From: Neostapfia colusana
Taxonomy: Eukaryota > Streptophyta > Magnoliopsida > Poales > Poaceae
Length of the DNA: 64,000 nucleotides
Direction of reading: 5' to 3'
Assembly: GCA_030760725.1 (NCBI GenBank)
Contig: JASWHV010000002.1
Span: 57,777,900 to 57,841,899, forward strand
Made by a program: the position numbers and the translations under genes. Of the stretch, positions 44,451 through 56,118 are shown piece by piece. How positions within the stretch are numbered: the stretch's first letter is position 1; every line of letters begins with the position of its first letter. The notes beneath the pieces are model-generated. The model saw nothing but the letters and a program-made list of their open reading frames with translations, did not search any database and was not told where the DNA came from.

Positions 44451-47400
44451 AGGAAAGTGGGGGACCCACATGTCATTGAGCTAATTGTGGACTTGCAACC
44501 GAAGCAATGCCTCTGTTTCCACTCCACCGAGGAGCCTTTACCGGGCGCCACCGAGAGAGCGGTTGCCGCCACCTCCTGCTCCTCTCAAAGTGCTGGCACC
44601 AGTGTGTGGGCTTCATCTAGGTGTGATCTTTCCCTCACTGCACGGAGCAAAGCGTCCTTTGCTTCCTCCTCGCGAGCAACCCATGAGAACAGAGCGCCGC
44701 CACCTCGGTTCCAACTGGGAGATCGTGAAACCGAGTGGGCAACACCCCTCCGAGCTGAAAAACCGCACGGCACGCTTGTCCTTCACCTCCTCAGCACGAA
44801 AGCTAGCAAGTTTCGGCTTCCCCAAGCCCTAGAACCGTTCCTCCGCGGCAACCTAACTCAAGACGGCGATCGGGCGCACGTGGACAGATCTCCACAGCGG
44901 TTTTCACGCCCGAGCAAGAACGGCCACGGGAGCGCCCTACCTCGGTGCTGCTCCCCTCTAAAACATGGATCAAGCCGTGGATCATCGCTGGTGAATTTGA
45001 GGTTTTTGCTCCGGCGTGCACCACCCAAACGTCCGGTACGAGAACTCAAAATTCTCTGACCCTAATTGTTGTTAGCTCACCAAATTTTGCACACACAGGC
45101 CGGACTAGCCGGCGATCATCTTTCCTTTAGCAACCCTAGCTTGAAACCGACTCGGAGCGGCGTATTTTGATGTTTCCCGAGCGCATCCATGGCGGCACCC
45201 CGCGGGCGCATGGTGACAACCTATTTGCAGCCGTTCCCGAGCAGTTTCAAAGCCATGTCAGTCTTCCCTAAGCTCCAAGGGTGCTGTAGAGCCGATCAGT
45301 GGATGGTTTGGTGGGCTAGAAACCTTGGCCGACGGTGCCGAACTCTTACCGTAGCCGCCACACATCGCCAACAGTGTTCCGGCCACCGGCAGCCCGAGCA
45401 GACCTTACCAAGATGTTCCTCAACTTCCCAAATCCCTTTGCAGCGGGCTTCCGGTCAGGAGATGGCCGGAAACGGGTCGCCGGCGAGGAGCAGTTTTGGT
45501 CCGGCGAGCTGGAGCGCGTGCACGAGAGAGTGGGCGAGAGGAAGGAGAAAGGGGCGGCCCCACGTGTCAGCGACCAAGTGTTTAAAATTAGGATCTTCTG
45601 TGGCTCTGGGATCCCCTGTGGCTGCATGCCAAAACAGTGTAGCCCTGGTGTGGCTTGGATCTCAGTGGCTGAGGATTTAATATGTGGGCCCAAGTGATAT
45701 CCAATAGCAAATTAATTCCAGAATTTGCCACAACTTTGCAAAATCATATCTTTGTGTAGGAACCTCCAAATTGAGTGATTCAAATTGAGTTGGATTCATT
45801 TTGCAAAGATATATCCAAATATGAACCCCAATTTGTATGAAAGTCAATAATAAATTCTGGAACATTATTTGAAAGTTTTCTGAAAAAGAATTATTGAGGG
45901 AGTTTGGTTCATCCAAAAATCCTCAAATTTTGCCAGAATATTTTTTAGGATATCATTGACTTTCTAGCAAAGTTTCAGATCATTTGAAGATGATTTGAGA
46001 AGGAATTTGCTAAATACAAACTGCTGTGTTCATAGTGGTCCAGAAACATTTTCAGAAAAGGGTTGCTCACTTGTAAAATCCATTTCTAGGCAATTCATAG
46101 CTCCAAAAATGATGAGAAAATTAAGGCATGCTCTATGAGTCATCCTTGAAACTGTAGTTCACTTAATTTGGCATGAAAATGCACAGTACTTCAGAATTAA
46201 TTCTTTTAGTAGAAATGCTTAAGGAATTATTCTGAAGAAACTACTCAAGTAAAAGGGCTGAATTTTGGATAAAATTGCTTTCACGTGATCAGGAACTCAC
46301 ATGCAAATTATCAGCTCATGTTGAGCATTAGATCTCCCTGTTCTTGTTTTCCATGCTTATGTATGTGGAGAAATACATAAGAGTATTGTAGGAATTGTGG
46401 GAGACACAATTTGCATCCACCTTAGCTGTAATATGGCAAGCTAAGTCTCTGTGTAGTGTATGACTTCCTGTAAAAATTTCGAAGTCATTGAAGGATCTTT
46501 AGTTCTTGTCAAACAATTTCAGCTCATGTCACATGTCCATTAGGAACCATAGCACATGTTAATGGAATTTCTTATGGACAAGTGGTTCTTCCTTTAATTG
46601 CTTTGCACAACAGAGGAACTAAATCATTCTTAGCACTCCACACAGTCCTCTGTTCTTTATAAATTCAAGTATTTAATCCTCCCGAATTGCATTGTAAAAT
46701 TTGTGCATATACATTTCGATAGGGTTCACAACGAAGGGGATTCAAAGGAGTGATTCATTGAAGTGGATTAGACTCCGGAGAATCAAGAAAGTGATCAGAA
46801 AAGAACATCAACACTAATTGCTTATATATACTACATACCTGCAAAACAGGCAATCTCCGGTTTGCATTTAACAACTTTATATTCACTATTTTGGTTAGGA
46901 TATGAAATGTGCATTAGGTCTAGTTGCTTTGATACTCCTCTTGCATGACCAAATAAACCCATGGAATATTGGGTAGATGTCTTTCATCATTTAGAACTTC
47001 CATGCTTAAGTAAGTTTCGATAGAAGTCAAGTGGTGAGATGCTACTCGCATGATCAGGAAAACAGGGGCATACAGGATTGGTTCAGAATATTGTTAGCAA
47101 GTTGAAGTTGAGACCGGGCAGGTTGTAGGAGCAGCAGGACATAGGGACCTGGGTGCGTTAGACCTGTCCGTGTCGATCAAGGACCGATCCGTATGCGGCC
47201 CTGTTGAGCAAGTTTGAGTTGTGTACCGTACTCATGCTGGCTATATGGGACTCAGTAAACCGATATACCTCGGGAAGCTTGTGTTGAGCCTTTTCTGGTC
47301 GCCTCAGGCGAGAGGGCCTGTGTGCAGTATGTGGGTAACACTCTCATGACATCTCATGTCAGTAGGTGCACCATGAGGGTGGCTACTGTACGGGGCAATT

Positions 47401-48261
47401 GAATTGATTCAACGTGGGTGAAACGTGGGAAAGGCTGCCGCGTACGACGTCAGTGATGGTTGCTGTAGGCAACATCGAGTACAGGCGTACATGTCGTGTA
47501 GTCCGGGTGTTTTTTATTCGAATCACCGTCGCTCGTGGAAGAGGATTGAGCATACCTGTTCTCACAGTTGTGATGTAGTAAGAACTTGCATGAGAAAGGA
47601 ACTAATCACTATGGTTTGAAGTTCATACTAGCTTTGTGATGTATCTTTTATGAATAGTTAGAGCAAACTCGATTCATTTACACCGTGAGCAATTTATTTC
47701 GGGGGAAAGCGTTTCTTGTTTGATTGTGGACTCCCGATGTGGCGTTCCTAAGGTTACTATTAATTTGCTGCTAATAAGACTTGAAAGTAAGGATTCACTT
47801 TTAGTCGAGTTTAATTATGCATTATGCTATTCTACTTTATGTCTATACCTCATGTAGAGTTTCATCACTAGGATTGATGGTTAAGTCCTGATGAGCTTTA
47901 TACTCACGGATAATATCCTAGTTTTTTTGCAGGTATTGACTTTATGCTTATGAGAATGGGTGCCGATGAGACTCGGAAACCTCCGAGTGGTTACTCATGA
48001 GCATCCTCGCCGCTGTGGTTTGTTCTTCGTGTTGCTAGTAAGAAACGTCCGCGGGCTGGACAGTTTCTTTGATGCTAAGATAGAGATGAGTCATGAGAGT
48101 TATAGTATTCCGCTGTAGTTTATTTTGAGATAAGCATTTGTAAAGTACTCTTTGTACGCTTCCGCAAATGGTTTATGTAATATGATGTTTCCTTGACCCG
48201 TGTGCTGTTGGGTGCCGCATCGCACGTCACTACCCAATGTGCGGTCCTTCGGGCCCTGGCA
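44451..48261 (+). repeat. Element E 5' LTR, truncated at its start
   Basis: The first bases right of element C (GTGGGGGACCCACATGTCA, 44458) match a point about 456 bp into the LTR of F, so the LTR start is missing. GC-rich stretches (44500-45650) resemble a plant promoter and untranslated leader and hold open frames up to 200 codons that the related LTRs do not share. Further landmarks: AAACAG/GCAATC (46849/46850), CTCCGGTTTGCATTT, TTTTTTTGCAG (47932) and ATTCCGCTGTAG (48107). It ends CCTGGCA at 48261. Confidence 0.87.
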
Positions 48262-48264
48262 GCA

Positions 48265-48276
48265 TGGTATCAGAGC
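48265..48276 (+). other. Primer binding site of element E (tRNA-Met)
   Basis: TGGTATCAGAGC three bases after the LTR end. Confidence 0.95.
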
Positions 48277-49813
48277 TGCATTGGGAATAGCGCACGGATT
48301 GAGGATCATATTACGATAAAAAGTTAGGATACGGTGAGAAAATGGTACTAGGCCCACATAAGGACTACTATATTAGCATATTATGAAGGTGGCAACCTAA
48401 CTTATTTGTCTATGTCGGAAAATCATGCATCTCGGGACTTTTCATGTCTTGGGGGGTGCATGTAAGCGCTGTCCACCAGTGCGCACAAGCTGAAGGGTGG
48501 AGCCTCACGGGTGGCAGGTAACCCGGCCAGCTTGGGTATCCTCTACGACTCTTCATGTCGTTTGGGGTATTTGAGCAACGCCCTTCCCTGGCGTGCTACG
48601 GGCAAGTATGGGAGACCCCATCACATGGTTAGTAACATGAACACGTAGCTCAAGGCATGTTTGGCTTGAGAACACCCGTGCGAGTGATGACGGATGGGTG
48701 TATAAAACTGTATTGGGACTGTGTTCGGGTGCAGCCGAACCTGATGATTGTGTGTGACTTATGCAGGTACTAACCATGAAAACCGTAGTACGAGTAGAAC
48801 ATGTTTGTGAGTGACCTTCTTAGTGCCACCTAAGAATACGTATATGCCGGTGTAAGCCGGTTAGGATTTTCTTTTGTGAGGCAACGTAGTACCGTCATAT
48901 GTATTACGGTGCATCGCCACCGTACCACACTTGATAACTTCTTTCCTATGAAGAAATCATTCATGACTAACTTTCAACTAAAAATGAAGTTGGAAAACAC
49001 ATATTAGTTACTGAGCTCTTCATTTGGACTAAGCTTCAAAGGAGAGAATTGCTAGGCTTCATTTGATCTAAAAACAGAGTACTCTGTTCTGGCAGAATTT
49101 TTTGCTGGACTTTGACAGAGCATAACTATGAGTAGATTGACCCAATGGAGGTGTATGATACAGTTCTGGAAAGGTTTTTAAGTGCTCTACAACTTTTTAT
49201 GTAGACCTCCAGAGCAAAATCACACGCCAAATTGATTGAATGTCCAGTTGAATGCAAACTGTTCAGAAAACAGGACAGATGTAAACCTCTTTGGACATTA
49301 CTGTGTTTCGACTATAACTCTCTGTAGAAAAATTCCTAAGGGTCATATGATACACCGTTTGAAAGGTTATGAAATTTGAAACCATTTTCTTGTTCATAGT
49401 TTGTTCAGACTTGTATTATATTTTGATGTACAACTGTGATAAAAACAGCCACATTCAGAGGAGATGCTGGCAAATTTTATCCAGAAATTCTGTCAACTTG
49501 GAGCAATCATAACTTTTGATACAGGAATGATCTAGGGGCATATGAGTACTCGTTGGAAAGATACTGAAGTTAACTTTAACTTTGTTATGCAACATGAGTT
49601 ATTAAAATGCTGATAACCGGATCAAAATCTGGATTAAGTGCATAAAAGTCTGTTCTGTACAGAATAGGGGACTGATTATGTTTGCTTTAGGAAGATGTGT
49701 AAACATGAATTTTTGTTATACTTTCATAAAGTTTTAGCATGTTCATGTTCTACATACTTTCACATACTGCTGAGATCAAGTTTTGACTCCCCTCAAAATT
49801 ATCCTTTTGCAGT
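48277..49813 (+). other. Element E leader
   Basis: 1.5 kb, no gene. A GTGAGA donor-like site lies near 48333 and a CCTTTTGCAG acceptor ends at 49812, one base before the gag ATG. A perfect 14-bp palindrome ACAGAGTACTCTGT lies at 49074-49087. Block 48470-48625 matches the leader of A. Confidence 0.6.
49075..49640 (+). repeat. Degenerate ~193-bp tandem repeat in leader of E (3 units)
   Basis: Marker ATAACT at about 49121, 49313 and 49508. The TATGATACA / ATGAGTAC..TGGAAAG marker recurs with similar spacing. Confidence 0.5.
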
Positions 49814-50935
49814 ATGGTGCGTACTCGTTCTCCGAGTATGGCTAAAGGTTCTCGCCGAGACGGCGATGACTCGACTCCACCACGGGCACCACCATCAACG
49901 GTATGGGCGGATGTCATGGCTCAGATGGCCAATTCGAATCAGGAGAATAAAATACTACTCCAAGCCTTGGTACAACAAGGCATGCTTCATCGAGCACAAC
50001 AGGTTGTTCCACCTCGGAATGCCTATTTGGACTTTTTGGTGACTCAACTGCCCATTTTCACGGAAGCTACCGAACCCGTGGAAGCGTATCAGTGGCTTCG
50101 GGTTATGGAGTCCAAGTTTGGAGTGTTCGAGTGCGATGATTATCAGAAGACATTATTTGCAGCTCAACAGCTCCATGGAGCCACCGGAAATTGGTGGTTC
50201 GATTATCTCGCCACCATTCCGGAAGGCCATCAAGTGGAATGGATGGAATTTCGCGAAGCATTCCATGCTCGTCACATTCCTACGGGTTTTATCAAGGCCC
50301 AGAGCAGGAATTCAGGAATTTGAAGCAGGGGGACATGAATGTTCTCGATTATGTCAAACGGTTTAACCGTTTGGCACAATATGCTCCTGACTATGCAACG
50401 AGCGAAGCTGCAAGGTGTGACTACTTTTTCCATGGCCTGAGTGCCATATTAAAGGTAGGTTGGCTTTGTTCAATCAAGGCAATTACACCGAGTTGATCAG
50501 TGCTGCCCTGCTGCATGAACAGGCGACACTTGAGTGTCAACCAGAGAAGAGGGACCGGAGTGATGTGCAAGAATACACACCCGTTGTTCCCCGTAAATAC
50601 CGTGTGGTGTATCACACACCATCCGATGAACTATGGCAGCCACCAGTAAGATCAACATATCCCAGATTTCATGCTCAAGAATCACGTCTTGAAGCACCAC
50701 CACAGCCGCAGCAATGATTGATTTCTGGTACATCATTGCTGCAGCCATGTACATCAACTTCTCAACCACAAGTCAGCATAGAACCAGGGAAATATCTGTG
50801 TTCTTATTGCCACCATTTTCGGCATTTTATGCAAGAATGCCGGAAGAAGTATTTGAACGGCGGACAACCATCATCATCAGGTGGTGTGCCGTCACATGCT
50901 CAAGCAAATATAACAGCATTGCAATCCGGGTGTGT
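49814..50935 (+). pseudogene. gag: Element E gag (frameshifts and a stop)
   Basis: MVRTRSPSMAKGSRRDGDD start, helix (NSNQENKILLQALVQQG), gag core (PIFTEATEPVEAYQWL; AAQQLHGATGNWWF), frame change near 50310, KRFNRLAQYAPDYA, a second frame change near 50455, a TGA at 50715-50717, then a CCHC-type knuckle with the usual Gly changed (CSYCHHFRHFMQEC). Not functional. Confidence 0.87.
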
Positions 50936-52070
50936 GCAATATCTTGCTATTGAGGATTTACCGGAGGGAGCACCGGTGTTAGCGGGCATGTTCACTCTTA
51001 AAGACATACCCGTGCTTATACTTTTTGATTCCGGTGCTACCCACGAACTAGCGGAGTTCAAGGAGTAGCTAAATGAACTCATGAGCAAGGGTTTCATACG
51101 ACCAAGTTCTTCACCTTAGGGTTTCTCTGCGCTGTTCGTTAAGAAGAAGGACGGAACACTGAGGCTATGTGTTGACTATCGTCCTCTAAATGCTGTCACT
51201 ATAAAGAACAAGTATCCTTTGCCCCGCATGGACATTTTATTCGACCAACTAGTGGGTGCAAAGGTGTTTTCGAAGATGGATCTTCGGTCGGGATATCATC
51301 AAATCAAAATCCGACCGGAGGACAAAACAAAGATAGCTTTCTCGACGAGATACGGACTTTATGAGTACCTCGTCATGTCATTTGGTTCAACCAACGCTCT
51401 GGCACACTTCATGTATTTGATGAATTCGGTGTTCATGCCAGAGTTATATAAGTTCATCGTGGTATTCATCGACGACATCTTGGTTTACCCAAAATATGAA
51501 GAAGAGCACACTTAACATTTGCGTATTGTGCTACAACGGTTGAGGGGGCACAAATTATACGCCAAGTTCAGCAAGTGTGAATTCTGGATTGATCAAGTGC
51601 CTTTTCTAGGCCATATTATTTCAGCAGAGAGCATTGCCGTGGACCCTAGCAAAATTGAACAAGTGCTGAAATGGGAATCTCCCAAATCTGTCCACGAGGT
51701 CCGAAGTTTCCTAGGTTTAGCAGGGTATTATCGGAGGTTCATTCCGAGCTTCTAAAAAATTGCTAAACCAATGACGGAGCTGCTGAAGAAGGGCATGAAG
51801 TATGTGTGGAATGCAGCATGTGAAGCCGCATTCAAAACTCTGGTGAAACATCTCACAACAGCTCCAGTTCTTGCTCAGCTGGACACGACGAAGCCATTTG
51901 ATGTCTATTGTGATGCATGCGGCATCGGTCTCGGCTGCGTTCTTATGCAAGAAGGGCGTGTGGTCACCTATGGGTCTCGTCAACTGCGAAACTACGAGCA
52001 GCATTATCCAACTCACGATGTCGAGCTTGCTTCTGTGATGTTGGCGTTAAAGATGTGGAGGCATTATTTA
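50936..52070 (+). pseudogene. pol: Element E pol, partial (protease-RT deletion, stops, cut by F)
   Basis: Protease is cut short: LFDSGATH (about 51030) joins directly to ELAEFKE, which in element A is about 175 codons further on. Stops follow at 51066-51068, near 51117, 51513-51515 and about 51753. The RT keeps FIDD, and RNase H reads DVYCDACGIGLGC with Ser changed to Cys. The frame ends at KMWRHYL where the LTR of F begins. The remaining pol lies beyond the window. Confidence 0.88.
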
Positions 52071-52526
52071 TGTAAAAGCCCAAGAAAAGGGACTTGCAAA
52101 AAATTTTCATCACCTCACAACACCACAGTTTTGTGGTGAATATCTTGTGAAGAATTGTGAAGAGCAAGTAACCTCCATCAAAAGGGTATTAGTTCAAACC
52201 TTCTACACATATGATAACACATGAGAGGGTGATTCAAAACTGTTGCATTCAAACTCATGGTTGCAGCAGCTAACACAAGAATCAAAGTGCATCATTGGAT
52301 TCCTTGGGTCCAAATTAGTGTGTAGGCAAAGTTTCAGTAATTTTTGAAAAGGTTTGCTACCCATTTTTCCCAAAAGGGATCCAAACGTGCAAAGAATTCA
52401 AATATACATTTGAATTTGGGAGAATTTGCCCAACTATACAAATGTAGCTCAGTTGGAAACCCCAAACATTTGAATTCATCACTTGCCAAGTTTTTGGAGA
52501 TCTTTTGAGGGATAGGGGACTGACTG

Positions 52527-52543
52527 GTGGGACCCACATGTCA
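52527..52543 (+). promoter_or_regulatory. TCP-type palindrome box in element F LTR
   Basis: GTGGGACCCACATGTCA, shared with A and, slightly changed, with E. The 3' LTR copy (63146-63162) has its first base changed. Confidence 0.4.
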
Positions 52544-54649
52544 TTGGGGAGGTTAAAATTGCACAAAGATCAATAGCCTTAGGGGCTAAGTGTTGCACTC
52601 GGAACAGAGACGAGGCTCCACCGTGACTCACCGAGCAGCGCCGGGCGCCACCTCCTGCTCCTCCCTCCCGCGCTGGCGAGCTCCTCGTGGGGGCCTTAAC
52701 TCTCAGCCGTGCCTCAGCGAGCCACAGCACCGAGAGAAACCCGTTTTCCCTCGCTCCCACCGCCAGAGAACAGAGGCGGCGCCGCCATCACCAAATCGTT
52801 TGGGAGCGACCTCAGCTCGCGTGCAAGCATCGGCAGCCCAGCAAAACAACATCCTCAGACCTCCCACGACCTCCCTGCACCAGTTCCAGTCGAGCTGAGC
52901 CACCACAAACCGAGCAAATGGCGTTCTTCGTGGCAGCCGTGAAGAACCGAGCAAAGGTGCTCCCATGGGCAGCTCGGCAGAGGGCTTGTCACAACCAAGA
53001 AGGAGCGGTTTTGGACGTGCCTAGGCTCCACGCTGTTCGACCCCAAAGCCTAGAACCAGTGACCGATCATCGCCGGCGAATTTCGCAAAACACCTCCAGC
53101 CAGTGCAGAACTACCCTCTGGTAAGAAAACTGTAAATTCCCGACGTAGACTTGCTTAGAGCACATCATACTGCACTCACAGGAGCTAGACTTGATGGCGC
53201 CCAAGTTCACTTCGCAACCCTAGCTGGATTTTGGCTGTAGCCGGCGTATTTTCCGGTTTTCCCACTGCGGATATGGCGGGAAGGGTCGGGCTCACGGTGA
53301 AAACTAGGTTAGAGATCTCCCCGAGCCTTTTCATGGCCCTGTCGACCTTCCCTGAGATCCCCCGGTGCTGAAGAACCATACCACCGATGTTTTGGCGGGC
53401 TAAGCTGGCCGGGCGACGTGATCGAAGGGTTGCCGAGCCGCTGCACCGTCGCCGGCTAGGTTGGAGCCACCGCCGGTCGGGGGAGAGGGTGCCATCATGT
53501 TCAGCAGGTGGAACTAGGCCCTTGCGGCGAGGGAGAGCTCGAGAGTAGGCCGGGCGGCAAGTATCAGCGTGTCTCCGGCGAGCCCGGCGGCGCGCGGGTG
53601 CCGGAACGCGAGGAGGAAGACGACCCGCGGGCCCCACGTGTCAGCGACGGGAAGTTTAAAACCCAGATATACTGCGGCCCCCGGGATCAAGTGTGACTGC
53701 ACGGGAAGGGGTCTGTAGCCCCGTGTGGCTCAGCTCCAGCAGTGACACGTGTGTGTCGGGCCCACGGTCAGAGTTTAAATTTTTCCTCGGTTTATTTAGG
53801 ATTTCAGATTTAGTTCAAACTTTAGAACCCCATAACTTTTGCTAGGAAGCTCCAAATTTAGTGATTCAAATTGGGTTGGATTTATCTTGCCTAGCTATGT
53901 CCAAATATACAACCCAATTTGTATGAAACACATTAATTAATTCTGGAAAAGTGTTTAAATCTTTTCAGCAAAAGAATTTTAGAGGGAGTTTGGTTAATCC
54001 GAAAATGCTCAAATTTTGCCAGAATATCCTTTAGGAGGTCAGTGAACCCCTGTAAAAGTTTCAGACCATTTGGAGTTGATTTGTTCAGAGCAATTCAAAT
54101 TTGAAGGTGCTGTGTTCATTTGAATACAGAAACATTTTCAGAGAATTTCCAAAACTTGGAAATTCAGTTCTGAGCAAATCTTAGCTCCAAAAATTCTAAG
54201 ACAAGTCATGCAGACTCTGTGAGCTCTAATGAAAATTGTAGTTCTCTAAGTTGGGCATGGACAGGGGTGTTCCCTCAGAATTAATTCTTCTTTGCTTAAT
54301 TGCTAAAAGAATTATTCTAAACAAACCACTCAATGACAAGTGCTAAATTTTGATCCAGAGAGTTGTCTTGTGACAAGGAACTCACACAAAAAACTCTCAG
54401 CTCCATTGGAGCTCTGGATCACCCCTGTTTTGTGGAACCACTTGAGGGATTAATATAGAAGAGGGGGAAAGCCACTTAGCACTTAATCATGTGGTCAGGT
54501 CCAAACCCAAACCACTAACCCCCAGTTCCATTTTAAATTCTTGAACAGAGTTCCAGTTGTTAGAAACTGGTTATGAGAACTAATAGCAGAAGCATTACCA
54601 TAAACTCGTGTGCATATTCATTAACATGTAGTATTTTATTAACGTGTAG

Positions 54650-55905
54650 TCGCTGAAGGCGAGGAGGCTCCGGAGGTACTCGACTTCCTACTTCCTGAAG
54701 AAGAACTAACCCCTGACCAGCAGCAACAAGGCAAGCCCCGGTTTGCATTAACTTTTTTATCAAGTTTTGCTTTGTTCACATATTTAGGGTGATGTATGAA
54801 TGTGCATTAGGTATAGGATGAATGGAACCCCACTTGCATGACCAGAATGTTTCCATGAGAGTGAGGGTAGTGTCTAAGATCTCGGGTAGACAGGCTATAC
54901 TTAATAATTCATAGGACTTCCGTACAAGTCGAGTAGTTGAAATCTACTCGCGAGACAGGCTTGGGACACACGGGTTCAGTTGAGTGATGTGAGATCACTT
55001 TAGTAATGAAAATGAGACTAGGCAGGGGCTAGGGCGCAGCAAGAGGCAGTCTTGTGTGCGCGGCCCTGTCCGTGTCGATTGAGGACCGATCCGTGTGCGG
55101 CCCTGCTGAGCAAGTATTGAACGTACCGAAGGCATATCGGATATATGGGCCCCGATAAACCGATGTAGCCTAAACCTCCGGGCGTCGAGGCATAGCACAC
55201 CGATTTATAGGTGCAGGTTGAGGGCAGCAAGGTGGAAATCTGCTAACGGGCATAGAGAGATGCTCCGTGTAGGGAACCGCCTGTCCGTTTCGGTGCGACC
55301 GGTTCGACGTTCGGGTTGTTGGGTGAAAGGTTGTCCCGTACGACATCGAGTGAGCATGCTGTGCAGCTCCACGGGTGGGCGTACGTGACGTGCTCTTTGG
55401 GTTTCCCTGCAGGTGTATATCGAGTTGATGCTCCGTCCCTCACGGTGACGAGTACCGCTTGTTCACTGCGTCGTAACGTAGATAATTTATGGAATGCTAT
55501 GATTAAATATTGATGTTATGATATAATTGTATTGCTACATGTGTGCCACCAAATATTGCTTACTAAATTTCAGCTTCCTGAACTGTTGCTAAAAGATGAA
55601 CTAAGGATGAACTTGTAGGCGTGTCCATTTGCTGCAACATTGCTATCTTATGTCGTTGTACACCTCATGTAGAGTTTCATGCTTAGGCGAGTCGGTTAAG
55701 CCTTGTTGAGCCCTCATGCTCACGGTTGCTGCTTAAGTGTTTTTCAGGTGAGGAGCCACCCACGGACTCGGAGTACGAGTCCACCGCGAGGGTTACCCTC
55801 CGCCTTGGACCACAGCTGAGTGGGAGCCGTACATGCCGCGCTGAGCTGAGACATGCAGCTAGTGTGGGTTGCCCTAGGGCTGGGCAACCGACTTTTGCTA
55901 GATAG
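54650..55905 (+). CDS. Putative spliced small acidic ORF in element F LTR
   Basis: Part 1 (about 54650-54730) reads VAEGEEAPEVLDF..PEEELTPDQQQQ and ends CAAG/GCAAGCC. Part 2 starts at 55748 after GTGTTTTTCAG and reads GEEPPTDSEYESTARV and on to TAG at 55903-55905. The motif EWEPYMPR, like the EWES end in element A, occurs one frame off (55818-55844), so F probably carries an indel here. Spacing of donor and acceptor (about 1.0 kb) is as in A (1.09 kb). Confidence 0.42.
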
Positions 55906-56106
55906 GCGGACGTGAGTATAGAAAAGTAGACTTCTGCTGTGTAATAAAGATAATAGTTTGTAACTGAGTATTGTACCTGTTTGTACAGTTTCAGTTTGTT
56001 TTCCCATATAATATATTGTGTTCTTATGACGTGTGCTGTCGGGTGTCGCATCGCGCGGCACCACCCTCTGCGATCCTGGATGAGCGGATTCCGGTCCGCC
56101 ACAGCC

Positions 56107-56118
56107 TGGTATCAGAGC
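56107..56118 (+). other. Primer binding site of element F (tRNA-Met)
   Basis: TGGTATCAGAGC three bases after the LTR end. Confidence 0.95.

Larger units (their letters stand above)
44451..52070 (+). mobile_element. Element E: decayed Tekay-like chromovirus, 5' LTR truncated, interrupted by F
   Basis: An LTR lacking about its first 450 bp (44451-48261), then primer site, leader, gag, and pol up to RNase H (KMWRHYL), where element F is inserted. Its LTR and leader differ clearly from those of B, so E is not simply the other end of B. Confidence 0.88.
52071..56103 (+). repeat. Element F 5' LTR, 4033 bp
   Basis: TGTAAAAGCC to CCGCCACA. Landmarks: TCP-type box GTGGGACCCACATGTCA (52527-52543); GC-rich leader-like stretch (52590-53750) ending part of the way at CTG/GTAAGA (53123/53124); AT-rich block; small ORF (54650-55905); GACTTCTGCTGT (55929) and AATAAA (55943-55948). 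Confidence 0.94.

Noticed and set aside
44457..45059. 200-codon plus-strand frame at the start of the E LTR
   Set aside because: The matching part of F has different, shorter frames; Ser/Arg/Pro-rich composition fits a GC-rich leader, and there is no motif.
45189..45680. 163-codon frame in the E LTR
   Set aside because: Not kept in F; no domain; other frames are equally open in this GC-rich region.
11582..52070. B and E as the two ends of a single element
   Set aside because: LTR ends and leaders of B and E differ too much, and E has its own primer site and gag after its LTR.
52687..53124. 145-codon frame in the F LTR ending at CTG/GTAAGA
   Set aside because: The 3' LTR copy breaks the frame with small indels, so there is no sign of selection. 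The donor-like end is noted but not enough for a gene call.
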